DNA of 14,826 nucleotides from contig DADO01000147.1 of the NCBI GenBank assembly GCA_002509325.1, positions 1-14,826 on the forward strand, in the 5' to 3' direction. Below, one piece after another: positions 1 to 7,180 of the stretch (position 1 is the stretch's first letter; every line of letters starts with the position of its first letter). The translations under genes and the position numbers were made by a program. Below the pieces are notes generated by a model, which was not told the DNA's origin, did not search any database, and worked only from the letters and a program-made list of their open reading frames with translations. The stretch is from Methanosarcina sp. UBA402 (lineage in GTDB: Archaea > Halobacteriota > Methanosarcinia > Methanosarcinales > Methanosarcinaceae).

Positions 1-109
1 AATGAATAATAATATTTTCAAGATGATGGATCTCAAGACTAAGGTTCATGACATTGCTATTGATTTTCATGACATCCCATTTTATGGATGTAGAGACACA
101 CCTTGCTAA
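1..109 (+). pseudogene. Transposase fragment (remnant), truncated by stop
   Basis: The frame beginning at base 2 is open to a TAA at 107-109 and is probably open leftward beyond the window. It encodes 35 residues containing the stretch HDIAIDFHDIPFYG. An Asp followed by FHDIPxYG resembles the first catalytic Asp region of DDE transposases of the IS4/ISH type that are common in Methanosarcina. In an intact transposase the reading frame would continue for hundreds of residues. Here it stops just after RDTPC, and the DNA downstream becomes AT-rich non-coding sequence. The two TTCATGACAT copies (45-54 and 66-75) are simply the codons for VHDI and FHDI. The family call is from recollection of the motif, so it is tentative. 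Confidence 0.45.
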
Positions 110-201
110 AATTAATTATAATTACTATGAAATTAAACTAAAAATAGGATAATAAGCACATGGCAAAACATTTAACCTAACTCCACAATAATAAGCATCT
201 A

Positions 202-804
202 ATGACAAAGCTTACACTAATCTCAACGATCTATTCTCTTGAGCCTGTTATAATCTGTGTGACCAGACTTTCCCCTTCAAAAATTATACTGCTGTCAGAG
301 GAAGGGGCGAATGAAAAGAAAGTACAGTCTGAGGAAACGATTGAAAAGACTTTCAAAAATGCGCTTGAATTTGAGAAAAAGTACACGTCTATTTATGACA
401 CTGTACGCGTAGCAAAAGACGTTGCTGAACTGATAGAACAGGAACATGCCAGGGGCAACCAGGTGATTGTAAATGTGTCTGGCGGGCGGAAGCCGCAGGC
501 TTTTGGGGCGCTTTTCGGGGCATATGCAAGGAATGATATGGTGCAAAGAATCGTGTATGTAACCGAAGAGGATAGTTTTATGATTGATTTCCCTGTACTG
601 AGTTTCAATCTCTCGAATACAAAAAAATTGATACTTGAAGAAATCCAGAAAGGAGTTTCTGCAGTTGCCCAGTTAGCCGCAACTGCCGAAATTTCGAAGG
701 GAATGACTTACAACCACCTGCGGGAACTCAAAGCAATGGGTTATATAGCAGACGGAGAAAACGGGTACATGATAACTGATGCCGGAAGGATTGCATCAAT
801 TTAA
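202..804 (+). CDS. Csa3-like CARF-domain winged-helix transcriptional regulator
   Basis: This 200-residue soluble protein has two parts. Residues 1-135 look like a Rossmann-type CARF (CRISPR-associated Rossmann fold) domain. The key loop is NVSGGRKPQAFGAL (91-104), which corresponds to the TGGTK-type ligand loop of Csa3. Residues 141-200 look like a winged helix-turn-helix: a helix with AQLAATAEISKGMTYNHLREL, then a wing ending in GYMITDAG. Csa3 proteins bind DNA through the HTH and are thought to sense cyclic oligoadenylate through the CARF domain; in Sulfolobus they regulate cas genes and CRISPR adaptation. No cas gene or CRISPR array lies in this window, so it is either an orphan regulator or the edge of a locus to the left. 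There is no clear Shine-Dalgarno before the ATG, so the message may be leaderless or near it. The length is slightly short for the family. It could instead be a non-CRISPR CARF-HTH regulator. Confidence 0.75.
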   Translation: MTKLTLISTIYSLEPVIICVTRLSPSKIILLSEEGANEKKVQSEETIEKTFKNALEFEKKYTSIYDTVRVAKDVAELIEQEHARGNQVIVNVSGGRKPQAFGALFGAYARNDMVQRIVYVTEEDSFMIDFPVLSFNLSNTKKLILEEIQKGVSAVAQLAATAEISKGMTYNHLRELKAMGYIADGENGYMITDAGRIASI

Positions 805-920
805 TTTGGGATGTACGGCGGAGAATTATAGTATATTCACAGTATACTCATGAGCTAATTACATTTTTTAAACAATATTCTACCTATATCTTAGGGAAAT
901 ATTTCATTAGCTCTACCCGC

Positions 921-940
921 TCGGCAGTGTGCCGATTTTT
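921..940 (+). terminator. Hairpin plus T-run terminator after csa3-like gene
   Basis: TCGGCA (921-926), loop GTG, TGCCGA (930-935) is a perfect 6-bp stem immediately followed by TTTTT. It lies about 120 bases past the stop of the csa3-like gene, in the right orientation to end its transcript. In archaea the T-run alone often suffices. Confidence 0.6.
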
Positions 941-1044
941 CTGTAAAATCACAAATCTTAAAAAGTTATTGGGTAGAAAATTTCACATCAAGAAATCCAT
1001 TTTCCTATTGTACATAAAAATTTGACTTTGAATTTACAGCAAAT

Positions 1045-1112
1045 TCGCGACACTATCACCCTCGCGACACTATCACCCTCGCGACACTATCACCCTCGCG
1101 ACACTATCACCC
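1045..1112. repeat. Perfect 4 x 17-bp tandem repeat
   Basis: The unit TCGCGACACTATCACCC occurs four times head to tail without a mismatch: 1045-1061, 1062-1078, 1079-1095 and 1096-1112. It is much more GC-rich than the flanking intergenic DNA, and each unit contains the palindrome TCGCGA. There are no spacers, so it is not a CRISPR array. It lies between two convergent genes, so a promoter role is less likely than a structural, protein-binding or slippage-derived element. Perfect identity suggests recent expansion or selection. Confidence 0.95.
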
Positions 1113-1123
1113 GCTCTTTTCAT

Positions 1124-1139
1124 GGCTATTAAAATAGCC
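1124..1139. terminator. Short hairpin after glucoamylase stop
   Basis: GGCTATT (1124-1130), AA, AATAGCC (1133-1139) is a perfect 7-bp inverted repeat directly beyond the glucoamylase TAA. Read leftward it is not followed by a T-run. Read rightward it is followed by TTTATTT. It may act as a 3' stabilising hairpin or a weak terminator. Confidence 0.35.
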
Positions 1140-1140
1140 T

Positions 1141-3210
1141 TTATTTATCCGGATAATTGCAGAAACCGCCTTCTTTTTTCTCAAGGGCTTGCAGGTATTC
1201 CAGGACTGCTAGGACGTAAGCCGAGTGGGACCAGGATAGGGGGAGAACTGAAAGAGGTCTGCCTCTGTCATCAATCTGTTCGGATAAAAGGCCTGTTGGG
1301 TGGGCGTGAACCGCGCACCATTCCAGGAGTTCGAGAGCTCGGTCCAGGTTGCCTACTGCGGAATGCCACTGGGACAGCCAGAGCGTACAAATAATCCAGC
1401 TGTTCATATAGCCAAAATAAGTGTCGTGAAAATACCTGGCAAATCCGCCTGAGGGGCGCTTAAGTTCGCGCTCGATAGCCTCCATTGTCCGGACAACTCT
1501 GGGGTCATCTGGGGGAAGAATCCCGAAGTACCAGACCGCAAAAACCGAGGAATCAAGAGTAGGATCGTCAAGCGCACGCCGGAAACGCTTTAGTCGGCCA
1601 TCATAAAGTTTCTCCAGAATAGACTTCCTGATGCGGTCTGCAGCTTCCTTCCAGAAGTTTGCGTAATCATAATCGCCAAGAGAGCGGGAGAGTTCGTAGG
1701 CTCCATTGAGGCCGGCATAGACCGTACATGCGCTATAGGTATGCACACCTTTTCGCTCTTCCCAGAGGTCAAAACTCGAAGTTGGAAGGTCTGTTTCCTT
1801 ATCAATCGATTTTATAAGATAGTTAGCCGTAGGGATCACAAGCCTTCTGTAGTACCTGCCTGTGGTCCAGACACTCTTTGCAATTTCCCAGTTATTATAA
1901 AGGGCATAAAGAGGAAGCCCTGTCTCGTCGATCTGGATCATAGGCACGGGATGCCAGGTGCTCCCGAAATCTCCAGCAGGCGTGTACTTGTGAAGGAAGT
2001 TGCCTCTAGGAGTGATGGTTTTTGAGAAAAACTCAAAAGTCTCGGCAGTCAGATGATGATACCGCGCCCGGTCGAGCGCAAGGCAGACCCAGGCTGCGTC
2101 TCTTGGCCAGCAGTAGGTGTAAAGGTCTGCTCCGAATTGTTTTATATCCGAATCGCAGGATGCAATTATCGAGCCTGTAATATCCATATGGGCAACAACT
2201 GCAAGGAGGCTCCTGTAAAAACACTTTGAGACACTTTGCGGCAGCTGAGACATCCTGGCAAACTCAGGAAGCACAGATACCCTTTCCGTAAATGAGTTCC
2301 AGAAATTGAAGTTGAGATGGAAAAGGGATTTTCTTCCGGCTTTCTTTACCCGTTTATGAATCTTGAGCACGCTGCAGTACTTTTTTCCAAGAACTATCCA
2401 GTAGTGCAGCTTTGCCGATTCTCCTGGCATCAGTTCAGGAAGGGTCCAGCCAAGGGTGGAATCGACCGAGCCGTGCGCTACAGGATTTCCACTCAGGAAA
2501 GCGTCACTTTCCATATCTTTCCATGTGCCTTCAAGCCCTTTCCACTCCGCAGTCCCGACTGCATGCTGATCAAATGCAGGGTCACTCGAATGCAGGAAAT
2601 AGCGGTCGCGTTTGTAATGGATAAGTGTATTTTTATCAATTACAGCCGTTTCTCCGATTTTGGTCTCAAGAATCCGGTAGTTCTGGTTTGAGAAAAGCCG
2701 CAGATGTTTGGTCGTATTTGAGATATTCCTGACCTCAAAAGTCCTGTAAAAAATATTTACCGAGGGGTGGACAGCTTCCCAGATCATGATCCTGAGCCCT
2801 ATTTTAGGATTTTCGAATACTGTCTCCCCTATATTTGAGATAATTCCCCGACAGGCGTCAGGGGTTTCCTGCTCGCCCTCAAGATTATCCGGTTTTCCTC
2901 TTACGACTTCCCTACCCTCTCCTGAGATTTCAAGAATGCGTTTACAGAAGTTCTCCTTAAACTCGGATTTATATCTCTGTTGAATCTTCCAATTTTCAAG
3001 CCAGCTGCAATAAAGGGAATCAAGATCGCATATGCCAACCTTTATCGAGTTCCCGTGATTCTCAAGTCCTACATACGGGAAATAAATATCCCTTATAGTC
3101 CCTTTTTCGTCTTCACAGATCAGGATCCTCCCATTTCCAAAAATTAGCGGCCTAATCCAGGATACCCCCTTGTTTCCTTCAAGTTTCATGGCCCAGTAAT
3201 TAACAGTCAA
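1141..3210 (-). CDS. GH15 glucoamylase (glucan 1,4-alpha-glucosidase)
   Basis: This GH15 enzyme (689 residues from the TTG) should release glucose from the non-reducing ends of alpha-glucans. There is no signal peptide, so internal glycogen-type polymer is the likely substrate; GH15 trehalases share the fold. Residues 1 to about 290 are the beta-sandwich domain (RPLIFGNGRI, 20-29; IYFPYVGLEN, 42-51). About 310-680 is the (alpha/alpha)6 barrel, with YCWPRDAAW (366-374), QIDETGLPLY (426-435), LWEER (482-486, probable catalytic acid region), LLSEQID (641-647, probable catalytic base E644) and LSWSHSAYV (658-666). Length is normal for prokaryotic members. The start is uncertain: TTG at 3210 or ATG at 3189, neither with a good Shine-Dalgarno. 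The frame is open back to about 3300 but has no ATG or GTG. I favour 3189, because the family usually begins shortly before the RPLILGNG-type motif. Confidence 0.9.
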   Translation of the reverse strand: MTVNYWAMKLEGNKGVSWIRPLIFGNGRILICEDEKGTIRDIYFPYVGLENHGNSIKVGICDLDSLYCSWLENWKIQQRYKSEFKENFCKRILEISGEGREVVRGKPDNLEGEQETPDACRGIISNIGETVFENPKIGLRIMIWEAVHPSVNIFYRTFEVRNISNTTKHLRLFSNQNYRILETKIGETAVIDKNTLIHYKRDRYFLHSSDPAFDQHAVGTAEWKGLEGTWKDMESDAFLSGNPVAHGSVDSTLGWTLPELMPGESAKLHYWIVLGKKYCSVLKIHKRVKKAGRKSLFHLNFNFWNSFTERVSVLPEFARMSQLPQSVSKCFYRSLLAVVAHMDITGSIIASCDSDIKQFGADLYTYCWPRDAAWVCLALDRARYHHLTAETFEFFSKTITPRGNFLHKYTPAGDFGSTWHPVPMIQIDETGLPLYALYNNWEIAKSVWTTGRYYRRLVIPTANYLIKSIDKETDLPTSSFDLWEERKGVHTYSACTVYAGLNGAYELSRSLGDYDYANFWKEAADRIRKSILEKLYDGRLKRFRRALDDPTLDSSVFAVWYFGILPPDDPRVVRTMEAIERELKRPSGGFARYFHDTYFGYMNSWIICTLWLSQWHSAVGNLDRALELLEWCAVHAHPTGLLSEQIDDRGRPLSVLPLSWSHSAYVLAVLEYLQALEKKEGGFCNYPDK

Positions 3211-3541
3211 CGCAGGTATGCAAAATTCAACCCAGCTCTCAAATATAATGATCCCATCAGGTTGAATAATCTTTCTTGAACACGCCCCCCACGAGAAACG
3301 AATTTATTATCTCAAATAGTTTAGTATGAAGAATTCTGAGGAACTGGATTTCAGCCTTAAAAACCGTCCTCAAAAGCTCCTATAAAGATAAATTAAACTG
3401 TAAAATTATTCAACGGCTCAATTATATCTGACCTAAAACGTACTTTTTTCCATAATATTTTTATTCAATATATATACATATTTTGTATTTAATAAAATGG
3501 TTTATTTTTTATTGAAGTAGTGTACAAATTAAACAAGAAAG

Positions 3542-3550
3542 TTTATATTT
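3542..3550 (+). promoter_or_regulatory. Probable TATA box for the four-cysteine microprotein
   Basis: TTTATATTT matches the archaeal TATA consensus. With the usual distance of about 25 bases, transcription would start near 3575, about 50 bases before the ATG at 3627. Confidence 0.4.
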
Positions 3551-3611
3551 TATTACGTTATTTAGTAAAGAACTTATTAAAAACGAAGTATTGAAATCAC
3601 TCATATACAAA

Positions 3612-3623
3612 GAACACGTGTTC
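3612..3623. promoter_or_regulatory. 12-bp perfect palindrome before microprotein start
   Basis: GAACACGTGTTC is a perfect palindrome three bases before the ATG at 3627. It could be an operator for a dimeric regulator, or a hairpin next to the start codon in the mRNA. If the upstream TTG (3591) were the true start, it would instead be coding. Confidence 0.4.
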
Positions 3624-3626
3624 GCT

Positions 3627-3782
3627 ATGTCTTATATAAAAAAAACATGCCCTATTTGTGGGAAAGAATTCTTTGTCCTTAAAAGTGCTGAGGAAAAGGC
3701 AATTTACTGTACTCTGGCATGCCTGACAAGAGTTCAGGATAGATTTGGCTCCAGAGATATGGCCCTACCTGACCCTTGTTGA
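3627..3782 (+). CDS. Four-cysteine zinc-ribbon/treble-clef microprotein
   Basis: This 51-residue protein begins MSYIKKTCPICGKEFF. It has two cysteine pairs: C8-x2-C11 and C28-x3-C32, with 16 residues between the pairs. That layout suits one zinc ion in a treble-clef or zinc-ribbon fold, as in small archaeal nucleic-acid-binding or adaptor proteins. A fifth cysteine is the final residue. There is no membrane segment. An in-frame TTG at 3591 would add 12 residues (MKSLIYKEHVFA). I prefer the ATG because the added stretch contains a perfect DNA palindrome and has no Shine-Dalgarno before it; the ATG also lacks a strong one. The gene stands alone, divergent from the glucoamylase and convergent with wrbA. 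Its function is unknown. Confidence 0.7.
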   Translation: MSYIKKTCPICGKEFFVLKSAEEKAIYCTLACLTRVQDRFGSRDMALPDPC

Positions 3783-3830
3783 GCACTCTGTAAGGAAAAA
3801 AATGAAAAATATGGAGAACATTCTCATAAG

Positions 3831-3858
3831 GGAAAAGTTTTCCAATCTTTTTATTTTT
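3831..3858 (+). terminator. Hairpin and T-runs between convergent genes
   Basis: GGAAAA (3831-3836), G, TTTTCC (3838-3843) is an inverted repeat followed by two T-runs (3848-3852 and 3854-3858). It lies about 50 bases past the microprotein stop and fits a terminator for that gene. Confidence 0.5.
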
Positions 3859-3875
3859 AAATCTCTCATCTCTCT

Positions 3876-4505
3876 TTACTTTCCAGCGAGTTTTTTTGCA
3901 ATCTGGGTTACATGCCTGCCCTGATAGCGAGCCATTGCAAGTTCGTTTTCCGAGGGCTGGCGGCTTTCATCCGCTCCTGCAATCGTTGATGCTCCGTATG
4001 GGCTGCCGCCTGTGATTTCGTCCATCCGTCTCTGCCGGTTTTCTGAATAAGGGAGCCCGACAATGATCATTCCAAGATGGAGAAGAGTAACATGCGTTGT
4101 GAGGATAGTGGACTCCTGGCCTCCATGCTGGGTCCCACTTGAAGTGAAGACGCTCCCTAGCTTTCCTACAAGAGCATCTTTACTCCACAGCGCCCCAAGC
4201 CCGTCAAAAATTGTACGCATCTGGGCAGTCATATTTCCGTAACGTGTAGGTGTTCCGAAAATAAGGGCATCTGCCCCTGCAAATACATCTTCATACATAC
4301 TTCTGGTTAGTACAGGAATGTGGGCAAAGAGATTTTTTGATTCAACTGCCTCCATTTTTTCCAAAATCTCGTAAGGCAGAGTCTCAGGCACCTGATAAAT
4401 CTCTACTTCAGCTCCTTCGACTTCTCTTGCTCCTTCAGCTATAGCTTCTGACATTTTGTATATGTGACCATAAATACTGTGGAATATCACGTTTACCTTA
4501 ACCAT
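3876..4505 (-). CDS. wrbA: WrbA-type NAD(P)H:quinone oxidoreductase (FMN flavodoxin-like)
   Basis: This 209-residue soluble flavoprotein matches the WrbA family in length and motifs. Members, including the one from the archaeon Archaeoglobus fulgidus, bind FMN and reduce quinones by two electrons using NAD(P)H, which limits redox cycling. The FMN phosphate loop is at SIYGH (10-14), followed by helix KMSEAIAEG. The second flavin loop is GTPTRYGNM (84-92). The third is SSGTQHGGQE (122-131). GGSPYGASTI (166-175) is also typical. The start ATG follows a G-rich stretch (GGGGGAT) at a plausible Shine-Dalgarno distance. The gene is monocistronic here and convergent with the zinc microprotein. In methanogens it is thought to serve oxidative-stress defence. 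Confidence 0.93.
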   Translation of the reverse strand: MVKVNVIFHSIYGHIYKMSEAIAEGAREVEGAEVEIYQVPETLPYEILEKMEAVESKNLFAHIPVLTRSMYEDVFAGADALIFGTPTRYGNMTAQMRTIFDGLGALWSKDALVGKLGSVFTSSGTQHGGQESTILTTHVTLLHLGMIIVGLPYSENRQRRMDEITGGSPYGASTIAGADESRQPSENELAMARYQGRHVTQIAKKLAGK

Positions 4506-4620
4506 TCAAATCCCCCATAAACCCAACTGAAATGTAAATAAGCAGCACCAACCATACCTGAAGTAGGTTGACAAATCCCGGAAAATCCAGATCCCTTCTT
4601 AAAAGTAGTTTTCTGATGCC

Positions 4621-4628
4621 TTATATAG
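4621..4628 (+). promoter_or_regulatory. Probable TATA box for the GT2-GT4 pair
   Basis: TTATATAG fits the archaeal TATA element. Initiation would fall near 4650, placing both repeat sets inside a leader of roughly 200 bases. Confidence 0.4.
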
Positions 4629-4690
4629 CTTGTTAGCAAAAGTTAACTTTCTCTTTCAGGTTCCTGTATTCCTGATTTCCTGGTAGCATA

Positions 4691-4724
4691 TCTAAGACTT
4701 TACTTCTTCTAAGACTTACTTCTT
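4691..4724. repeat. Two direct repeats of a 17-bp unit
   Basis: TCTAAGACTT occurs at 4691-4700 and 4708-4717, each followed by ACTTCTT (4702-4708 and 4718-4724); the first copy has one extra T. The period is 17 then 16 bases. Confidence 0.8.
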
Positions 4725-4734
4725 TTACCCTATT

Positions 4735-4776
4735 GGAGAGTACTTTGAAAGATTGCTCTGTCGGAGAGTACTTTGA
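4735..4776. repeat. 14-bp direct repeat, 28 bp apart
   Basis: GGAGAGTACTTTGA occurs at 4735-4748 and again at 4763-4776. The half AGTACT is palindromic. The copies are identical and sit in the putative leader of the glycosyltransferase pair, so they may be paired binding sites or a slippage product. Confidence 0.8.
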
Positions 4777-4856
4777 GTGATAAATTTTAGGATGATCAAT
4801 TTCTGATAAATGAATGTATCAAAATAGTTATTAGGCTATAAGCTGTATAGGCGGGC

Positions 4857-5987
4857 ATGCCCTCTCTTTCTATCGTAATGCCTTCCATGAATGAAGAAGA
4901 AACAATCCGAATCTGCATAGAGAAAGCTCAGTCTGTATTCAAGAAATATGATATAGAAGGGGAGATAATAGTTGCTGACAACTCTTCTGACCGGACCGCA
5001 GAGATTGCAGAATCAATGGGTGCAAAGGTAATAGGCCCAATAAAAGGATATGGAAATGCTTACCTCAAAGGGCTTGCCGAAGCAAAAGGAGACTATATTG
5101 CTATTGCCGATGCCGACAATACCTACGACCTGCTTGAGCTTGATAAATTCCTTGAACCTCTTATGGCAGGAGAAGCAGATTTTATAATGGGCACCAGACT
5201 TAAAGGCAATATCAAAAAAGGGGCTATGCCCTGGCTGCACCAGTATATAGGCAATCCTTTTCTGACAGCAATGCTGAATTTCCTTTTCAAAACGAAAATT
5301 TCGGATGCTCACTGTGGAATGCGAGCTTTTACAAAAGAAGCACTTGAAAAGATGAAACTTAAAACGCATGGCATGGAGCTTGCATCTGAGATGATTATTG
5401 AAGCTGCAAAATGCGGACTAAGGATTGAAGAAGTTCCCATAACCTATTACCCACGCCGGGCTCCCTCCAAACTACGTTCTTTTCAGGACGGCTGGCGGCA
5501 TATTAGGTTTATGATGTTATACCGACCTCTGCCCTTTCTCTTTCTGCCGGGAGCCGTGGTTTTTGCCCTTGGTGCTCTGATAACTGGTTCTCTCCTGCTT
5601 AGCGGAGATGTGGCGGAAAACAGGTTGCATTCCTTCATTTTAGGCTGTATGCTCCTGATCCTCGGTGGACAAACACTTTCTACCGGATTCTACATGAAAA
5701 CATATGGCTTAGTCCGCGGCATGTACCCCAGGAAAAAGGAAAGGGGTGCAAAATGGCTGAATTATCATTCCCTTGAAAAAGAACTGCTTGCAGGCTCACT
5801 TATTCTTGGGGCAGGCCTCTTGCTCGGGCTAAAAGTAGTATACACCTGGATGAACTCAGGGTATGGCTCCCTCTCAGAAGTGAAAAGTGCAGCTATTTCA
5901 ATGGTTTTTGCCTTCATAGGTCTTCAGATGATATTCTCAGCAATTGTCCTCAGCGTGATGCTCCTTGAGGTGGATACGGACTGGTAA
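4857..5987 (+). CDS. GT2 glycosyltransferase, dolichol-phosphate-glucose synthase-like, membrane-anchored
   Basis: This 376-residue enzyme probably moves a sugar from a nucleotide sugar to polyprenyl (dolichyl) phosphate on the cytoplasmic face. Residues 1 to about 215 are a GT-A GT2 domain: SIVMPSMNEEETI (5-17) at the nucleotide site, DNSSD (41-45), GYGNAYLKGL (64-73), the metal-binding ADADNTYD (84-91), MGTRLKG (111-117) and DAHCGMRAF (150-158). The C-terminal part has four likely membrane helices near 225-248, 259-280, 309-330 and 343-370. This layout is widespread in archaeal cell-surface loci annotated as dolichol-P-glucose synthetase; the actual sugar cannot be read from sequence. Only a weak Shine-Dalgarno precedes the ATG. 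The next gene starts 8 bases after the stop, so the two are almost certainly co-transcribed. Confidence 0.9.
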   Translation: MPSLSIVMPSMNEEETIRICIEKAQSVFKKYDIEGEIIVADNSSDRTAEIAESMGAKVIGPIKGYGNAYLKGLAEAKGDYIAIADADNTYDLLELDKFLEPLMAGEADFIMGTRLKGNIKKGAMPWLHQYIGNPFLTAMLNFLFKTKISDAHCGMRAFTKEALEKMKLKTHGMELASEMIIEAAKCGLRIEEVPITYYPRRAPSKLRSFQDGWRHIRFMMLYRPLPFLFLPGAVVFALGALITGSLLLSGDVAENRLHSFILGCMLLILGGQTLSTGFYMKTYGLVRGMYPRKKERGAKWLNYHSLEKELLAGSLILGAGLLLGLKVVYTWMNSGYGSLSEVKSAAISMVFAFIGLQMIFSAIVLSVMLLEVDTDW

Positions 5988-5995
5988 GTGGTGCA

Positions 5996-7180
5996 ATGAA
6001 AATCGCCTTTGTGTATGATGCTGTCTATCCGTGGGTCAAAGGCGGCGCAGAGATGCGCATCCATGAACTGGGAAAGCGGCTCTCGGCCAGGGGGCATGAT
6101 GTGCACATTTTCGGAGTCAAATGGTGGGAAGGCGAAGATACCCTTGAGTATGAAGGCATGACCCTCCACGGCGTCTGCAAAGCCCGGAATCTGTACGTGA
6201 ACGGCAGGCGTTCGATTTCCGAGGCAATAATCTTTGCAGTTAAATTGTTTCCTGAGCTCAGGAAAGAAAGCTTTGACCTTATAGATGTAAGCGTCTTTCC
6301 CTATTTTTCCTGCTTTACTGTAAAAGCGGTCTCAGTTTTGAAAAAACCCCAGTTAGTGTTCACCTGGCATGAAGTATGGGATGACTACTGGTACGAGTAT
6401 TTAGGAAGAGCGGGGCTTTTTGGAAAACTGGTTGAAAAGGCGGTCTCGAAGATATCAGGAAATAATATCACGGTTTCTGGATGGACAAAGAACAGGCTTA
6501 AGGCGCTTGGGGTTCCTGAAGAGAAAATTACGGTTATACCTAACGGGATCGACCTGAAAAGGATTTCTGGGATTGAACTCAACGGCATAAGACGCCCTGA
6601 AGAAAAACACCCTCAAGATTTTGAAAGTAAAAAGTATGACATCATTTTTGCAGGCCGACTTATAAAGGAAAAAAATGTTGACCTTCTGATCAAAGCTGTA
6701 GCCCTTCTTAAAGCCGATTTTCCAAAGATCAGGTGCTGCATTGTTGGAGATGGGCCTGAAAAGGCAGGGCTGGTGGAGCTTGCAGAGAATACCGGGGTTT
6801 ACGGAAATATTGAGTTTGTGGGATTTCAAGAGTATGGAGCGCTGATCAGAAAAATCAAGGCTTCAAAAGTGCTTGTACTGCCTTCAAGTAGAGAAGGATT
6901 TGGGATGGTCGTTATCGAGGCCTTTGCCTGTGGAGTGCCTGTAGTGACTGTAAGAGCGAAATACAATGCTGCGCAGGGATTGGTTGAAAACGAAGTTGAC
7001 GGGCTTGTTGTGGAACCTGAAGATAGAGAAATTGCAAAGGCCGTACTAAAAATAATTGAGAGAAGTTCTGATTATAGAAAGATTTCAGAAGCCGCATTGA
7101 GGAAGGCCAAGACCTATAATTGGGAAGAAATAATTAAGAAAGTTTATTCAGTCTACAAAGGTTATACGAAAAAATCTTAA
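5996..7180 (+). CDS. GT4-family glycosyltransferase (GT-B fold)
   Basis: This 394-residue cytoplasmic or membrane-associated retaining glycosyltransferase has the two-domain GT-B build. The N-terminal half shows YPWVKGGAEMRIHELGKRL (11-29), with the Gly-Gly loop typical of GT4 enzymes. The C-terminal half shows VIPNGIDL (180-187), FAGRLIKEKN (218-227), VGDGPE (250-255) and the EX7E motif, in which E300 and E308 sit in REGFGMVVIEAFACGVPVV. It probably adds a hexose from a nucleotide sugar to a growing lipid-linked or polysaccharide glycan. It starts 8 bases after the GT2 stop, with GTGGTG just before the ATG as a possible Shine-Dalgarno, so translation is likely coupled. Donor and acceptor are not predictable. 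Confidence 0.92.
   Translation: MKIAFVYDAVYPWVKGGAEMRIHELGKRLSARGHDVHIFGVKWWEGEDTLEYEGMTLHGVCKARNLYVNGRRSISEAIIFAVKLFPELRKESFDLIDVSVFPYFSCFTVKAVSVLKKPQLVFTWHEVWDDYWYEYLGRAGLFGKLVEKAVSKISGNNITVSGWTKNRLKALGVPEEKITVIPNGIDLKRISGIELNGIRRPEEKHPQDFESKKYDIIFAGRLIKEKNVDLLIKAVALLKADFPKIRCCIVGDGPEKAGLVELAENTGVYGNIEFVGFQEYGALIRKIKASKVLVLPSSREGFGMVVIEAFACGVPVVTVRAKYNAAQGLVENEVDGLVVEPEDREIAKAVLKIIERSSDYRKISEAALRKAKTYNWEEIIKKVYSVYKGYTKKS

Larger units (their letters stand above)
805..1140. other. Intergenic region between csa3-like gene and glucoamylase 3' end
   Basis: This convergent gap holds no credible gene. It contains an inverted repeat AGTATA/TATACT (830-835 and 843-848), a terminator-like hairpin (921-940), a 4 x 17-bp tandem repeat (1045-1112) and a short hairpin (1124-1139) just past the stop of the minus-strand glucoamylase. 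Confidence 0.7.
3211..3626. other. Divergent intergenic region, promoters for glucoamylase and Zn microprotein
   Basis: This is about 400 bases of very AT-rich DNA between divergent genes. It holds several TATA-like stretches (around 3470-3480 and 3542-3550) and a 12-bp palindrome at 3612-3623. A 19-codon open frame at 3326-3385 lacks a Shine-Dalgarno and resembles nothing I know. No gene is called here. Confidence 0.6.
4506..4856. other. Divergent intergenic region upstream of wrbA and the GT cluster
   Basis: This region has no gene. It contains a good TATA box (4621-4628) facing the glycosyltransferase genes and two sets of short direct repeats (4691-4724 and 4735-4776). The leader of the first glycosyltransferase would be about 200 bases if that TATA box is used. 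Confidence 0.65.

Noticed and set aside
45..75. TTCATGACAT direct repeat 21 bp apart as an operator for the CARF-HTH gene
   Set aside because: The copies fall in the coding frame of the transposase-like fragment as VHDI and FHDI codons, which is a sufficient explanation.
1045..1112. Possible CRISPR array next to a Csa3-like gene
   Set aside because: The 17-bp units are directly adjacent with no spacers, and the unit is too short for a CRISPR repeat.
2317..2691. Plus-strand open frame of 124 codons opposite the glucoamylase
   Set aside because: It lies wholly antisense to a well-supported GH15 gene and has no motif; it is a shadow frame.
3211..3300. N-terminal extension of the glucoamylase upstream of the TTG
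   Set aside because: The frame is open back to about 3300 but contains no ATG, GTG or further TTG start with a Shine-Dalgarno, and the family normally starts near the RPLIFGNG motif.
3326..3385. 19-codon frame upstream of and divergent from the glucoamylase
   Set aside because: There is no Shine-Dalgarno and no recognisable similarity, and it is too short to support.
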